Counted from the first letter of the stretch, positions 7,835-18,315 are shown. The stretch is 64,000 nt of DNA from Geodermatophilaceae bacterium NBWT11 (GCA_014218215.1 CP043652.1:2914001-2978000); one strand, 5' to 3'. Numbers and translations are program-made. The notes: generated by a model from the letters alone, not told the origin.

Positions 7835-10633
7835 GTGTCTGAAGCCACCGTCGACGTCACCGACCTGCGCCCCACCGGCGGACCCGAGGACCCGGAGGAC
7901 GAGCGGTCCGGGGACGCCCCGCTGCGCGAGGACATCCGGCTGCTGGGCCGGGTGCTGGGCGAGGTCGTGCGGGAGCAGGCCGGCCAGGAGGTGTTCGACG
8001 TCGTCGAGGCCGCCCGGGTCGAGGCGTTCCGGATCCGCCGCTCCGAGGTCGACCGCACCGGGCTGGCCGACATGCTGGCCGGGCTCGACGAGCGCAGCGC
8101 CAACCACGTGATCCGCGCGTTCAGCCACTTCTCGCTGCTGGCGAACCTGGCCGAGGACGTGCACCACGAGCGCCGCCGCCGCTTCCACCGCCGGGAGGGC
8201 TCCCCGCCGCAGAAGGGGACGCTGGACGCGACCTTCGACCTGCTGGACGCCGCGGACCTCGACCCCGCCGTCGTCGCGCACGAGCTGGCCGGCGCGCTGG
8301 TCTCCCCGGTGGTCACCGCGCACCCCACCGAGGTCCGCCGGCGCACCGTCTCCCAGGTGCAGCGGCACGTCACCGAGCTGATGCGCACCCGGGAGACCGC
8401 CGAGGACGAGCGCGTGTGGTCGGCGCACCTGTGGCGGGAGGTGCTGACGCTCTGGCAGACGGCGCTGCTGCGGTTGTCCCGGCTACGGCTGGAGGACGAG
8501 ATCGACGAGGCGCTGCGCTACTACGACCTGTCGCTCTTCGCCGTCGTCCCGGCGATCAACACCGAGCTGCGGACGGCGCTGCGGCAGCGCTGGCCCGGGG
8601 CGGACCTGCTGGCCACCCCCATGCTGCTGCCCGGCTCCTGGATCGGCGGGGATCGCGACGGCAACCCCTTCGTCACCGCCGACGCCGTCCGTCGCGCCAC
8701 CACCCGGGCCGCGGAGACCGCACTGGGCCACCACCTCGGCGAGCTGGTGTGCCTGGCCGACGAGCTGTCCATGTCGGCGCGGCTGGTCACCCCGACCGAG
8801 GAGCTGCAGGCCCTCGCCGACGCGGCCCGCGACGACTCCCCGTTCCGGGCCGACGAGCCCTACCGGCGGGCGCTGCGCGGGGTCTACCGGCGGCTGGCCG
8901 CGACCGCCGTCCGCGCGGTGGGGCACGTGCCCGGTCCGCTGCCGGACGTCGAGCTGGAGCCCTACGACGAGCCGGCCGAGCTGATCGCCGACCTCGACGT
9001 CGTCGACGCCTCGCTGCGCACCCACGGCGCCGGTGCACTCGCCGACGAGCGGCTGGCCGCGCTCCGCGCCTCGGTGGAGGTCTTCGGGTTCCACCTCTCG
9101 GGGCTGGACATGCGGCAGAACAGCTCGGTGCACGAGGAGGTGCTGACCGAGGTCCTCGCCTGGGCCGGCGTCTGCCCGGACTACTCCGCGCTGGACGAGA
9201 CCGCCCGGCGCGAGCTGCTGACCGGTGAGCTCCGGCTGCGTCGTCCCCTGGTACGGGCCGATGCCGACCTCTCCGAGCTGGCCCGGGGCGAGCTCGACCT
9301 GCTGGCCGCGGCGGCCGAGCAGGTGCGCGTGCTGGGGCCGCGGGCGATCCCGAACTACGTGATCAGCATGTGCGAGTCGGTCTCGGACGTGCTGGAGGTC
9401 GCCGTCCTGCTCAAGGAGGTCGGCCTGGTCACCCTGGACGACCACGGGCTGCCCGCGTCGCCGATCATGATCGCCCCGCTGTTCGAGACGATCGGCGACC
9501 TGCAGGGCGGCGGCGAGACCCTGGCCGCGATGCTCGCCGAGCCGCTGTACCGCTCGATGGTCGACGGCCGGGGCGGCACGCAGGAGGTCATGCTCGGCTA
9601 CTCCGACAGCAACAAGGACGGCGGTTACCTCGCCGCGAACTGGGCGCTGTACCGGGCCGAGCTGGCGCTGGTGGAGGTGGCCCGCGAGGCAGGGGTGCGG
9701 CTGCGGCTCTTCCACGGCCGCGGTGGGACGGTCGGCCGTGGTGGTGGCCCTTCCTACGAGGCGGTCCGGGCGCAGCCGCCGGGGTCGGTGGCCGGGCAGC
9801 TGCGGATCACCGAGCAGGGCGAGGTCATCTCCGCGAAGTACGCCGAGCCGCACCTGGCCCGGCGCAACCTGGAGGCGCTGGTCGCCGCGACGCTGGAGTC
9901 GACGCTGCTCTCGCTGGAGGGCCTGGACGGCGACGCCGAGGAGGTCTACGCGCTCTTCGACGACCTGGCCGCGCGGGCACAGGGCGCCTACCGGGCGCTG
10001 GTGCACGACACCCCGGGCTTCGTGGAGTGGTTCCGCGCGGCCACGCCGGTGCGCGAGCTCGCCGAGCTCAACATCGGGTCCCGGCCGCCGTCGCGGAAGG
10101 CCGGGGACAAGATCAGCGACCTGCGGGCCATCCCGTGGGTGTTCAGCTGGTCGCAGGCCCGGATCATGCTGCCGGGCTGGTTCGGCACCGGGACGGCGCT
10201 GGAGTCGTGGGTGGACGGCGACCCGGCCCGGCTCGCCCGGCTGCAGGAGCTGCACGGCCGCTGGCCGTTCTTCCGCACCGTGCTGTCGAACATGGGGATG
10301 GTGCTGGCCAAGACCGACCTGGAGCTGGCCGCCCGCTACGCCTCGCTGGTGCCCGACGAGGAGCTGCGGCACCGGGTGTTCGACGTGATCACCGCCGAGC
10401 ACGAGCGGACCGTGCGGATGCTGCTGGCGATCACCGGCGACGACCACCTGCTGGCCGACAACCCCTCGCTGGCGCGTTCGATCCGCAACCGCTTCCCCTA
10501 CCTGGAGCCGTTGCACCACCTGCAGGTGGAGATGCTGCGCCGGCGCCGCTCGGGCAACGACGACGAGCTGGTCAAGCGCTGCATCCAGCTGGCGATCAAC
10601 GGGGTGGCGACGGCGCTGCGCAACAGCGGCTGA
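7835..10633 (+). CDS. ppc: Phosphoenolpyruvate carboxylase
   Basis: A 932-residue anaplerotic enzyme that carboxylates PEP to oxaloacetate. The catalytic His segment [11 protein letters not shown] lies near residue 163, then [27 protein letters not shown], the active-site [12 protein letters not shown], the second catalytic segment [13 protein letters not shown] (~626), and the C-terminus ends in RNSG as bacterial enzymes do. Length is normal. The GTG start has no ribosome site but a -10-like CATGAT lies 6 nt upstream, which suggests a leaderless message. An open frame continues upstream but lies antisense to the SMP-30 gene. A strong hairpin follows. Confidence 0.97.
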   Translation: MSEATVDVTDLRPTGGPEDPEDERSGDAPLREDIRLLGRVLGEVVREQAGQEVFDVVEAARVEAFRIRRSEVDRTGLADMLAGLDERSANHVIRAFSHFSLLANLAEDVHHERRRRFHRREGSPPQKGTLDATFDLLDAADLDPAVVAHELAGALVSPVVTAHPTEVRRRTVSQVQRHVTELMRTRETAEDERVWSAHLWREVLTLWQTALLRLSRLRLEDEIDEALRYYDLSLFAVVPAINTELRTALRQRWPGADLLATPMLLPGSWIGGDRDGNPFVTADAVRRATTRAAETALGHHLGELVCLADELSMSARLVTPTEELQALADAARDDSPFRADEPYRRALRGVYRRLAATAVRAVGHVPGPLPDVELEPYDEPAELIADLDVVDASLRTHGAGALADERLAALRASVEVFGFHLSGLDMRQNSSVHEEVLTEVLAWAGVCPDYSALDETARRELLTGELRLRRPLVRADADLSELARGELDLLAAAAEQVRVLGPRAIPNYVISMCESVSDVLEVAVLLKEVGLVTLDDHGLPASPIMIAPLFETIGDLQGGGETLAAMLAEPLYRSMVDGRGGTQEVMLGYSDSNKDGGYLAANWALYRAELALVEVAREAGVRLRLFHGRGGTVGRGGGPSYEAVRAQPPGSVAGQLRITEQGEVISAKYAEPHLARRNLEALVAATLESTLLSLEGLDGDAEEVYALFDDLAARAQGAYRALVHDTPGFVEWFRAATPVRELAELNIGSRPPSRKAGDKISDLRAIPWVFSWSQARIMLPGWFGTGTALESWVDGDPARLARLQELHGRWPFFRTVLSNMGMVLAKTDLELAARYASLVPDEELRHRVFDVITAEHERTVRMLLAITGDDHLLADNPSLARSIRNRFPYLEPLHHLQVEMLRRRRSGNDDELVKRCIQLAINGVATALRNSG

Positions 10634-10652
10634 CCGCCCCCCGCACCACCCG

Positions 10653-10687
10653 GGAGCCCCCCGTCGACCTGGTCGACGGGGGGCTCC
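10653..10687 (+). terminator. Intrinsic terminator-like hairpin after ppc
   Basis: A perfect 16-bp stem (10653-10668 with 10672-10687) with a 3-nt loop, 20 nt after the ppc stop. It has no T-run, as is usual for actinobacterial terminators. Confidence 0.75.
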
Positions 10688-10911
10688 TGTGCGTCCGGAG
10701 CGACCACGACCGGTGACGGCGCGAGCGGTCGGGTGAGCACCGTCGGACTCATTCACCCCATCGAACGCATGTGTCCCACCCGTCTCCACGAACGGGCGGT
10801 CTTGTTCCGGATCCCTTCCGTCCCGACCGATGGTCTTACCGAAACGGACTGAGCCGTATTCGTGCTGCCCCGGACGGGGCGGTGGGACCGGCTGGACGAC
10901 GGAGGACCTCT

Positions 10912-13900
10912 GTGACGTGGAAGACCTGGTCGCGCACCGGCGCGGCCGTGCTTGTGGGAGCGGTGGTGGCGCTGACGGCGACCCCCGCGTACGCCGCTCC
11001 CGGTGACGCCCGCGCGCAGGCGTTGGACATCGACCTGAACGCCACCGTGACCGTCCCGGGCATCCCCCCGTTGACCCCGGCCCTCGTGGTGCCGGTGCTC
11101 AACGCGAACGTCGACCTCGTGCAGTCCAGTGCTCCCCCCGGTGGCCAGGCAGCCGTCGTGGACCTCGCGGCCGGCCTGGGCGCCGGCCTGCTCGGCGTGG
11201 CGGCGACCGACGGGACGCTGACGGCGTCCTCGTCCTCGAACCAGGGCGGCTCGACCGCCGCCTCCGGTGTGGAGGACCTGGCGCTCTCGGTCCTCGGGCT
11301 CCCGATCCGGGCCGCCGCGCTGAGCGGCACCGTCACCTGCCCGGCCGGTGGCACCCCGACCGCGGACACCGTGGTCGCCGGGCTCAACGTCCTCGGCACC
11401 CAGGTCTCGGCCACGGCCGGCGCGGTCGTGTCCGTCCCGGTGAGCGTCGTCGGGCTGCCGGCCGCCACCCTGGTGGCCACCGTGACGCCCTCGACGGAGG
11501 TCGTCTCGGCGACCGCCGCGTCGGCCACCGCGGTGACGATCGCGCTGCGGCTCGACGTCCTGGGTCTGACCTCGGTCAACGCCGGGTCCATCGTCATCGG
11601 CGCAGCGACCTGTGAGTCGCCGGCTGCGGTCGCACCCACGGCCACCAGCCTGACCCCGGGCTCCGGGCCGGAGGAGGGTGGTACGTCGGTCACCGTCACC
11701 GGGTCCGGCTTCTTCGAGGGCCTGACCTCCGTCACCGTCGGCGGGACCGTCGTCCCCGCCGACCAGGTCGTCGTCACCAGCCCGACCACGCTGGTCTTCG
11801 CCACCCCCGGCGGACCTGCCGGCCCGACCACGGTGAGCGTGACCAACACCCCCGGCGGCACCTCGACCCCCGGGCTGCCCTTCACCTACCTCGCGGTGCC
11901 CGGCCTGACCGGCATCGACCCGGCCGTCGGACCCGTCGCCGGCGGCACGACGGTGACGCTGACCGGTGACGACTTCGTCACCGGAGCCACCACGGTGACC
12001 ATCGGGACCGACACGGTCCCGGCGACGGTCGTCAGCCCCACCCAGCTGACCTTCGTCACCCCGGGTGACCCCGCCGGTCTGGTGGCCGTGCGGGTGACGA
12101 CGCCGGACGGCGTGTCCGGCCCGCTGGGCTTCACCTACCAGGCGCCGGCGGCCCCGACCCTCGTCACCATCGACCCGACGTCGGGGCCCGTGGGCGGGGG
12201 CACCCCGGTGACCCTCACGGGGACCGGCTTCGTCGCGGGCCAGACCACGGTGAGCATCGGCACCGACACGGTGGCCGCCGAGGACGTCACGGTCCTCTCC
12301 GCCACCAGCCTCTCCTTCCTGACCCCCGGTGACCCCGCCGGGCTCGTCCAGGTCAGCGTGACCACCCCGGCGGGGACCTCCGCGCCGCTGGGCTTCACCT
12401 ACCAGGCGCCCGTCGTGGTGGCCCCCACCGTCACCGGGATCGACCCGTCGTCCGGACCGGTCGCCGGCGGGACGCAGGTGACCCTGACGGGCACCGGGTT
12501 CGTCGCCGGTGGCACCTCGGTGACGATCGGGACCGACACGGTCCCGGCGACCGCGGTGACCTTCGTGTCGCCGACCGAGGTGTCGTTCCTGACCCCCGGT
12601 GACCCGGCCGGCCTGGTCGACGTCTCGGTGACCACCCCCTCGGGGACCTCGGTCCCGGTGGGCTTCACCTACGTGGCCCCGGTCGTCCCGGCCGGGCCGA
12701 CCCTCGCCGACATCGACCCCGACTCGGGCCCGGCTGCGGGCGGCACGTCGGTGACCCTCACGGGCACCGGGTTCGTCGCCGGCGCGACGTCGGTGACGAT
12801 CGGGACCGACACGGTCGCCGCGGCGGACGTCACGTTCGTGTCCCCGACCGAGGTGTCGTTCCTGACCCCGGGTGACCCGGCCGGACTCGTCCAGGTCACC
12901 GTCACCACCCCCGACGGCACGTCCGGGCCGGCCGGCTTCACCTACCTCGCGCCCCCTGCCCCCACCGTCGTGACCCTGGCCCCCTCCTCGGGTCCGGACG
13001 CGGGCGGGACGACGGTCCTCGTGACCGGCAGCGGCTTCGTCGACGGCGCGACGTCGGTGACGATCGGGACCGACACGGTCCCGGCCGGTGACGTGACGTT
13101 CGTGTCCCCGACCCAGATCTCCTTCTCCACGCCCGGTGACCCGGCCGGCCTGGTGCAGGTCACGGTGACCACGCCGAACGGCACGTCGGCCCCGGCCGGG
13201 TTCACCTACCTGGCCCCGGTCGTGGTCGCCCCCACCGTGGTCGGGATCGACCCGGTGTCCGGCCCGGCCGTCGGCGGGACGACGGTGACCCTGACGGGCA
13301 CCGGGTTCGTCGCCGGTGCGACGTCGGTGACCATCGGGACCGACACGGTCCCGGCCGCCGCGGTGACCTTCGTGTCCTCGACGGAGGTCTCGTTCACGAC
13401 CCCCGGTGACCCGCCCGGCCTGGTGGCCGTCGCCGTGACGACCCCTGCGGGCACCTCCGGGCCCGTCGGCTTCACCTACGTCGCGCCCGTCGTCCCGACC
13501 GTCACCGCCGTCTCGCCGACCTCGGGCCCGGTGGCCGGCGGTACGCCGGTGACCCTCACCGGCTCGGGCTTCGTCGACGGTGGCACCACGGTGACGATCG
13601 GGACCGACACGGTCCCGGTCGCCGCGGTGACCGTCGTGTCCCCGACCGAGCTCTCCTTCTTGACCCCCGGTGACCCGGCCGGTCTGGTCCAGGTCACGGT
13701 CACCACCGTCAACGGCACGTCGGCCCCGGTGGGCTTCACCTACGTCGCACCTGCCGCCCCGTCGGTCACGGGCATCGACCCCTCGTCCGGTCCGGTCGTC
13801 GGTGGCACGCCGGTGACCCTCACGGGCACCGGGTTCGTGGACGGGGCCACGTCGGTGACGATCGGCACCGACACGGTCCTGGCGGCCGACGTGACGTTCG

Positions 13901-16900
13901 TGTCCCCGACCGAGGTCTCGTTCACGACCCCGGGTGACCCGGCCGGTCTGGTCGACGTCACGGTCACGACCGGTGCGGGCACGTCGGCCCCGGTGGGCTT
14001 CACCTACGTCGCACCCGCCGCCCCCACGGTCACGGGCATCGCGCCCTCGTCCGGTCCGGTCGCGGGCGGTACGCCGGTGACCCTGACGGGCACCGGGTTC
14101 GTCGCCGGGGGCACCTCGGTGACGATCGGGACCGACGTGGTCCCGGCCACCGCGGTGACCTTCGTGTCGTCGACCGAGGTCTCGTTCACGACCCCGGGTG
14201 ACCCGGCCGGTCTGGTCCAGGTCACGGCCACGACGCCGGCGGGCACCTCGGCGCCGGTGGGCTTCACCTACGTCGCCCCGGCCGTGGTCGCTCCGACGGT
14301 CACGGGCATCGACCCCGTGTCGGGTCCGGCCGACGGCGGGACGCAGGTGACCCTGACGGGCACCGGGTTCGTCGACGGGGACACCTCGGTGACCATCGGG
14401 ACCGACACGGTCCCGGCCGGGGACGTGACGTTCGTGTCCGCCACCGAGGTCTCCTTCCTGACCCCCGGTGACCCGGCCGGGCTGGTCGAGGTCACCGTCA
14501 CGACGACGGCAGGCACCTCGGCGCCGGTGGGCTTCACCTACGAGGCGCCCGTCGTCCCGGGTGCCCCCACCGTCGCGGACATCGACCCGGTGTCGGGTCC
14601 GGTGGCCGGCGGTACGACGGTGACCCTCACGGGCACCGGGTTCGTCGCCGGGGACACCTCGGTGACCATCGGGACCGACACGGTCCCGGTCGAGGACGTG
14701 ACCTTCGTGTCCGCCACCGAGGTCTCCTTCCTGACGCCGGGTGACCCGGCCGGCCTGGTCGAGGTCACGGTGACCACGCCTGCGGGGGTGTCGGCTCCGG
14801 TCGGCTTCACCTACCTGGCTCCGGTCGTGGTGGCCCCGACGGTCACGGCCATCGACCCGTCGTCCGGTCCGGTGGCCGGCGGTACGACGGTGACGCTGAC
14901 CGGCACCGGGTTCGTCGACGGCGGCACCTCGGTGACCATCGGGACCGACACGGTCCCGGCAGGGGACGTGACGTTCGTGTCCGCCACGGAGGTCTCGTTC
15001 CTGGCCCCGGGTGACCCGGCCGGTCTGGTCGACGTGACGGTCACGACCGGTGCGGGCACGTCGGCGCCGGTGGGCTTCGCCTACGTCGCACCCGCCGTCC
15101 CCACGGTCACGGGCATAGCCCCGTCGTCCGGTCCGGTCGCGGGCGGTACGCCGGTGACGCTCACGGGCTCGGGCTTCCTCGACGGTGCGACCACGGTGAC
15201 CATCGGCGCCGACACGGTCCTGGCGGACGACGTGACGTTCGTGTCCGCCACGGAGGTCTCGTTCCTGACCCCGGGTGACCCCGCGGGTCTGGTCGACGTG
15301 ACGGTCACGACCGGTGCGGGCACGTCGGCCCCGGTGGGCTTCACCTACCTGGCGCCGGCGGTGGTCGCCCCGACGGTCACCGGCATCGACCCGGTGTCCG
15401 GTCCCGTGGCCGGCGGGACGCCGGTGACCCTCACGGGCACCGGGTTCGTCGACGGCGGCACCTCGGTGACCATCGGGACCGACACGGTCCCGGCCGGGGA
15501 CGTGACGGTCGTGTCCGCCACCGAGATCTCGTTCTCGACCCCCGGTGACCCCGCGGGTCTGGTCCAGGTCACGGTGACCACGCCGTCGGGCACGTCCACC
15601 CCGGTCGGGTTCACCTACGTCGCACCCGCCGTCCCCACGGTCACGACCATCACCCCGGCCTCCGGTCCGGTCGCCGGCGGTACGCCGGTGACGCTGACCG
15701 GCACCGGGTTCGTGGCCGGGGCGACGTCGGTGACGATCGGGACCGACACGGTCCTGGCCGAGGACGTGACGGTCGTGTCGGCCACGGAGATCTCGTTCCT
15801 GACCCCGGGTGACCCGGCCGGTCTGGTCGAGGTGCGGGCGGTCACGGCCGCAGGCACCTCCGGCGCGGTGGGCTTCACCTACCAGGCCCCGGCAGTCGTG
15901 GCCCCCACGGTCACCACGATCACGCCGACCTCCGGTCCGGCCGCGGGCGGTACGCCGGTGACCCTCACGGGCACCGGGTTCGTGGACGGGGCCACCTCGG
16001 TGACCATCGGGACCGACACGGTCCTGGCCGAGGACGTCACGGTCGTGTCGGCCACGGAGATCTCGTTCTCGACCCCGGGTGACCCCGCGGGTCTGGTCGA
16101 GGTCACGGTGACGACGCCGTCGGGGACGTCGGCGCCGGTCGGGTTCAGCTACCTGGCCCCGGTCGTGGTGGCCCCGACGGTCACGGGCATCGCCCCGTCC
16201 TCGGGTCCTGCCGCGGGCGGTACGCCGGTGACGCTGACCGGCACCGGGTTCGTCGACGGCGCGACGTCGGTGACGATCGGGACCGACGTGGTCCCGGCCA
16301 CTGCGGTGACGGTCGTGTCGGCCACGGAGATCTCGTTCTCGACCCCGGGTGACCCCGCGGGTCTGGTCGAGGTCACGGTGACGACGCCGTCGGGGACGTC
16401 GGCGCCGGTCGGGTTCAGCTACCTGGCCCCGGTCGTGGTGGCCCCGACGGTCACGGGCATCGCCCCGTCCTCGGGTCCTGCCGCGGGCGGTACGCCGGTG
16501 ACGCTGACCGGCACCGGGTTCGTCGACGGCGCGACGTCGGTGACGATCGGGACCGACGTGGTCCCGGCCACTGCGGTGACGGTCGTGTCGGCCACGGAGA
16601 TCTCGTTCTCGACCCCGGGTGACCCCGCGGGTCTGGTCGAGGTCACGGTGACGACGCCGTCGGGGACGTCGGCGCCGGTCGGGTTCAGCTACCTGGCCCC
16701 GGTCGTGGTGGCCCCGACGGTCACGGGCATCGCCCCGTCCTCGGGTCCTGCCGCGGGCGGTACGCCGGTGACGCTGACCGGCACCGGGTTCGTCGACGGC
16801 GCGACGTCGGTGACGATCGGGACCGACGTGGTCCCGGCCACTGCGGTGACGGTCGTGTCGGCCACGGAGATCTCGTTCTCGACCCCGGGTGACCCCGCGG

Positions 16901-18243
16901 GCCTGGTCGAGGTCACGGTGACGACGCCGTCGGGCACGTCGGCTCCGGTCGGGTTCAGCTACCTGGCCCCGGTCGTGGTGGCCCCGACGGTCACCGGCAT
17001 CGCCCCCTCCTCGGGTCCGGTGGCCGGCGGCACGCCGGTGACCCTCACGGGCACCGGGTTCGTCGACGGGGCCACCTCGGTGACCATCGGGACCGACACG
17101 GTCCTGGCCGAGGACGTCACGGTCGTGTCCGCCACGGAGATCTCGTTCCTGACCCCGGGTGACCCCGCGGGCCTGGTCGAGGTCACGGTGACGACGCCGT
17201 CGGGCACGTCGGGTCCGGTGGGCTTCTCCTACGTGGCGCCCGCACTGCCCACGGTGGGCGGCATCACCCCGGCGAGCGGTCCCACCGCGGGCGGTACGCC
17301 CGTGACCCTGACCGGTACCGGGTTCGTGGCGGGGACGACGGTCGTCATCGGCGGGACCACCGTCCCGGCCGCCGACGTCGAGGTGGTCTCCGACACCGAG
17401 CTGACCTTCCTCACCCCGCCCGGCACGGCCGGACTGGCGCAGGTCACGGTCACCACGCCGGCGGGCACGTCGGCGCCGGTGGGCTTCACCTACGTGGCCC
17501 CGGTGGTCGTGCCCGTCGCCCCGACGGCCACGTCCCTCACCCCCGCCACCGGGCCGCTGGTCGGCGGCACCACGGTGACCGTCGCGGGCACGGGCTTCGT
17601 CCCGGGTCAGACCACGGTCACCGTCGGGGGCACCCCCGTCCCGTCCACCGTGCTCAGCCCGACCCAGCTCACCCTCGTCACCCCGCCCGGGCTCGTCCCC
17701 GGCACGGTCGAGGTGGTGGTCACCACGGTGGGCGGGTCGACGGCTCCGCTCGGGTTCACCTACCTCGAGCCGGTCGTCGTCCCCGGTGCCCCGACGGCCG
17801 ACTCGCTGACCCCGGCGACCGGCCCGGTGGGCGGGGGTACGACGGTGACCGTGACCGGGACGGGCTTCGTGCCCGGCCAGACCACGGTGACCGTCGGCGG
17901 CGTCGACGTGCCGGTGACGGTGGTCAGCCCGACCGAGCTGACCTTCGTGACGCCTCCGGGCGTCGCGGGCCTGGTCGACGTGGTCGTGACCACGCCGGGC
18001 GGTTCGGCCACTCTCGGCTTCACCTACCTCGCCGACGCCCCGGGTGGCCCCGGGACCGGTGTCGTGGGTGCGGGTGGTCCGGGCTCCGGGACCCCGGTGA
18101 CGGGCAGCGGCCCGCGGACCGGGGGCGGCTACCTCGCCTACACCGGTGTGGACACCCTGGTCCCGCTCGTCGGCGGGTTCCTCGTCCTCCTGGTCGGCTC
18201 CGCGCTGGTGCTGGTCGGCCGACGTCGGCGCACCGAGGGGTGA
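10912..18243 (+). CDS. Giant LAXTG-anchored surface protein with 24 tandem TIG/IPT repeats
   Basis: A 2443-residue secreted protein. Order: signal peptide (1-28, cleavage likely after AYA), an N-terminal domain of ~210 residues with two Cys, 24 TIG/IPT immunoglobulin-like units (about 240-2371) of 87-91 residues each, a Gly-rich linker, the sorting motif LAYTG (2408-2412), a hydrophobic segment and an RRRR tail. LAXTG is the motif class E sortases recognise in high-GC Actinobacteria, so the protein should be attached to the wall peptidoglycan. Each unit holds SGP-x-x-GGT near its start and GTSAPVGFTY near its end. GTG start with GGAGG six nt upstream. Likely a stalk or adhesin; the partner is unknown. 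No sortase gene is in the window. Confidence 0.9.
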   Translation: MTWKTWSRTGAAVLVGAVVALTATPAYAAPGDARAQALDIDLNATVTVPGIPPLTPALVVPVLNANVDLVQSSAPPGGQAAVVDLAAGLGAGLLGVAATDGTLTASSSSNQGGSTAASGVEDLALSVLGLPIRAAALSGTVTCPAGGTPTADTVVAGLNVLGTQVSATAGAVVSVPVSVVGLPAATLVATVTPSTEVVSATAASATAVTIALRLDVLGLTSVNAGSIVIGAATCESPAAVAPTATSLTPGSGPEEGGTSVTVTGSGFFEGLTSVTVGGTVVPADQVVVTSPTTLVFATPGGPAGPTTVSVTNTPGGTSTPGLPFTYLAVPGLTGIDPAVGPVAGGTTVTLTGDDFVTGATTVTIGTDTVPATVVSPTQLTFVTPGDPAGLVAVRVTTPDGVSGPLGFTYQAPAAPTLVTIDPTSGPVGGGTPVTLTGTGFVAGQTTVSIGTDTVAAEDVTVLSATSLSFLTPGDPAGLVQVSVTTPAGTSAPLGFTYQAPVVVAPTVTGIDPSSGPVAGGTQVTLTGTGFVAGGTSVTIGTDTVPATAVTFVSPTEVSFLTPGDPAGLVDVSVTTPSGTSVPVGFTYVAPVVPAGPTLADIDPDSGPAAGGTSVTLTGTGFVAGATSVTIGTDTVAAADVTFVSPTEVSFLTPGDPAGLVQVTVTTPDGTSGPAGFTYLAPPAPTVVTLAPSSGPDAGGTTVLVTGSGFVDGATSVTIGTDTVPAGDVTFVSPTQISFSTPGDPAGLVQVTVTTPNGTSAPAGFTYLAPVVVAPTVVGIDPVSGPAVGGTTVTLTGTGFVAGATSVTIGTDTVPAAAVTFVSSTEVSFTTPGDPPGLVAVAVTTPAGTSGPVGFTYVAPVVPTVTAVSPTSGPVAGGTPVTLTGSGFVDGGTTVTIGTDTVPVAAVTVVSPTELSFLTPGDPAGLVQVTVTTVNGTSAPVGFTYVAPAAPSVTGIDPSSGPVVGGTPVTLTGTGFVDGATSVTIGTDTVLAADVTFVSPTEVSFTTPGDPAGLVDVTVTTGAGTSAPVGFTYVAPAAPTVTGIAPSSGPVAGGTPVTLTGTGFVAGGTSVTIGTDVVPATAVTFVSSTEVSFTTPGDPAGLVQVTATTPAGTSAPVGFTYVAPAVVAPTVTGIDPVSGPADGGTQVTLTGTGFVDGDTSVTIGTDTVPAGDVTFVSATEVSFLTPGDPAGLVEVTVTTTAGTSAPVGFTYEAPVVPGAPTVADIDPVSGPVAGGTTVTLTGTGFVAGDTSVTIGTDTVPVEDVTFVSATEVSFLTPGDPAGLVEVTVTTPAGVSAPVGFTYLAPVVVAPTVTAIDPSSGPVAGGTTVTLTGTGFVDGGTSVTIGTDTVPAGDVTFVSATEVSFLAPGDPAGLVDVTVTTGAGTSAPVGFAYVAPAVPTVTGIAPSSGPVAGGTPVTLTGSGFLDGATTVTIGADTVLADDVTFVSATEVSFLTPGDPAGLVDVTVTTGAGTSAPVGFTYLAPAVVAPTVTGIDPVSGPVAGGTPVTLTGTGFVDGGTSVTIGTDTVPAGDVTVVSATEISFSTPGDPAGLVQVTVTTPSGTSTPVGFTYVAPAVPTVTTITPASGPVAGGTPVTLTGTGFVAGATSVTIGTDTVLAEDVTVVSATEISFLTPGDPAGLVEVRAVTAAGTSGAVGFTYQAPAVVAPTVTTITPTSGPAAGGTPVTLTGTGFVDGATSVTIGTDTVLAEDVTVVSATEISFSTPGDPAGLVEVTVTTPSGTSAPVGFSYLAPVVVAPTVTGIAPSSGPAAGGTPVTLTGTGFVDGATSVTIGTDVVPATAVTVVSATEISFSTPGDPAGLVEVTVTTPSGTSAPVGFSYLAPVVVAPTVTGIAPSSGPAAGGTPVTLTGTGFVDGATSVTIGTDVVPATAVTVVSATEISFSTPGDPAGLVEVTVTTPSGTSAPVGFSYLAPVVVAPTVTGIAPSSGPAAGGTPVTLTGTGFVDGATSVTIGTDVVPATAVTVVSATEISFSTPGDPAGLVEVTVTTPSGTSAPVGFSYLAPVVVAPTVTGIAPSSGPVAGGTPVTLTGTGFVDGATSVTIGTDTVLAEDVTVVSATEISFLTPGDPAGLVEVTVTTPSGTSGPVGFSYVAPALPTVGGITPASGPTAGGTPVTLTGTGFVAGTTVVIGGTTVPAADVEVVSDTELTFLTPPGTAGLAQVTVTTPAGTSAPVGFTYVAPVVVPVAPTATSLTPATGPLVGGTTVTVAGTGFVPGQTTVTVGGTPVPSTVLSPTQLTLVTPPGLVPGTVEVVVTTVGGSTAPLGFTYLEPVVVPGAPTADSLTPATGPVGGGTTVTVTGTGFVPGQTTVTVGGVDVPVTVVSPTELTFVTPPGVAGLVDVVVTTPGGSATLGFTYLADAPGGPGTGVVGAGGPGSGTPVTGSGPRTGGGYLAYTGVDTLVPLVGGFLVLLVGSALVLVGRRRRTEG
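11629..18023 (+). repeat. Tandem array of 24 in-frame ~264-273 bp TIG repeats
   Basis: From 12135 the units measure 264, 270, 273, 264, 270, 264, 264, 264, 270, 273, 270, 264, 270, 264, then five of 270 in a row, then 261, 270, 264 bp. The length differences lie in the inter-domain linker (PAAPT, PVVVAPT or PVVPGAPT type). All changes keep the frame. Confidence 0.92.
16039..16901 (+). repeat. Perfect 270-bp tandem duplication inside the TIG array (about 3.2 copies)
   Basis: By direct reading, each base here equals the base 270 positions away throughout the stretch. The first difference at the right edge is GTCTGG versus GCCTGG (16632 versus 16902). Neighbouring units differ by many silent changes, so this block arose recently by slippage or unequal exchange. 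Confidence 0.9.
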
Positions 18244-18271
18244 CCCACCCGCCGGCTCACCCCGGCACCTG

Positions 18272-18315
18272 ACGACGGCGCCGTCCGACCCACCCGGGTC
18301 GGGCGGCGCCGTCGT
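18272..18315 (+). terminator. Terminator-like hairpin after the TIG-repeat gene
   Basis: A 20-bp stem with one G-T pair (18272-18291 with 18296-18315) and a 4-nt loop (ACCC), 28 nt after the stop codon. Confidence 0.75.

Noticed and set aside
10761-10776. LexA/SOS box upstream of the TIG-repeat gene (TCGAACGCATGTGTCC)
   Set aside because: Only the left half-site (TCGAAC) fits the actinobacterial SOS box; the right half fails at four of six positions, and the gene has no link to DNA damage.
8483-10789. Long minus-strand open frames opposite ppc, pta and other genes
   Set aside because: They have skewed Arg/Gly/His/Val composition and no family features, as expected for shadows of GC-rich genes.
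10634-10911. Riboswitch in the 278-bp region before the TIG-repeat gene
   Set aside because: I found a terminator hairpin and a ribosome site but no recognisable aptamer core; weak -35/-10-like pieces (TTACCG, TATTCG) were not convincing.
11629-18023. CRISPR-like periodic repeats
   Set aside because: The period is 261-273 bp, in frame, and encodes Ig-like domains. There are no short palindromic repeats with unique spacers and no cas genes.
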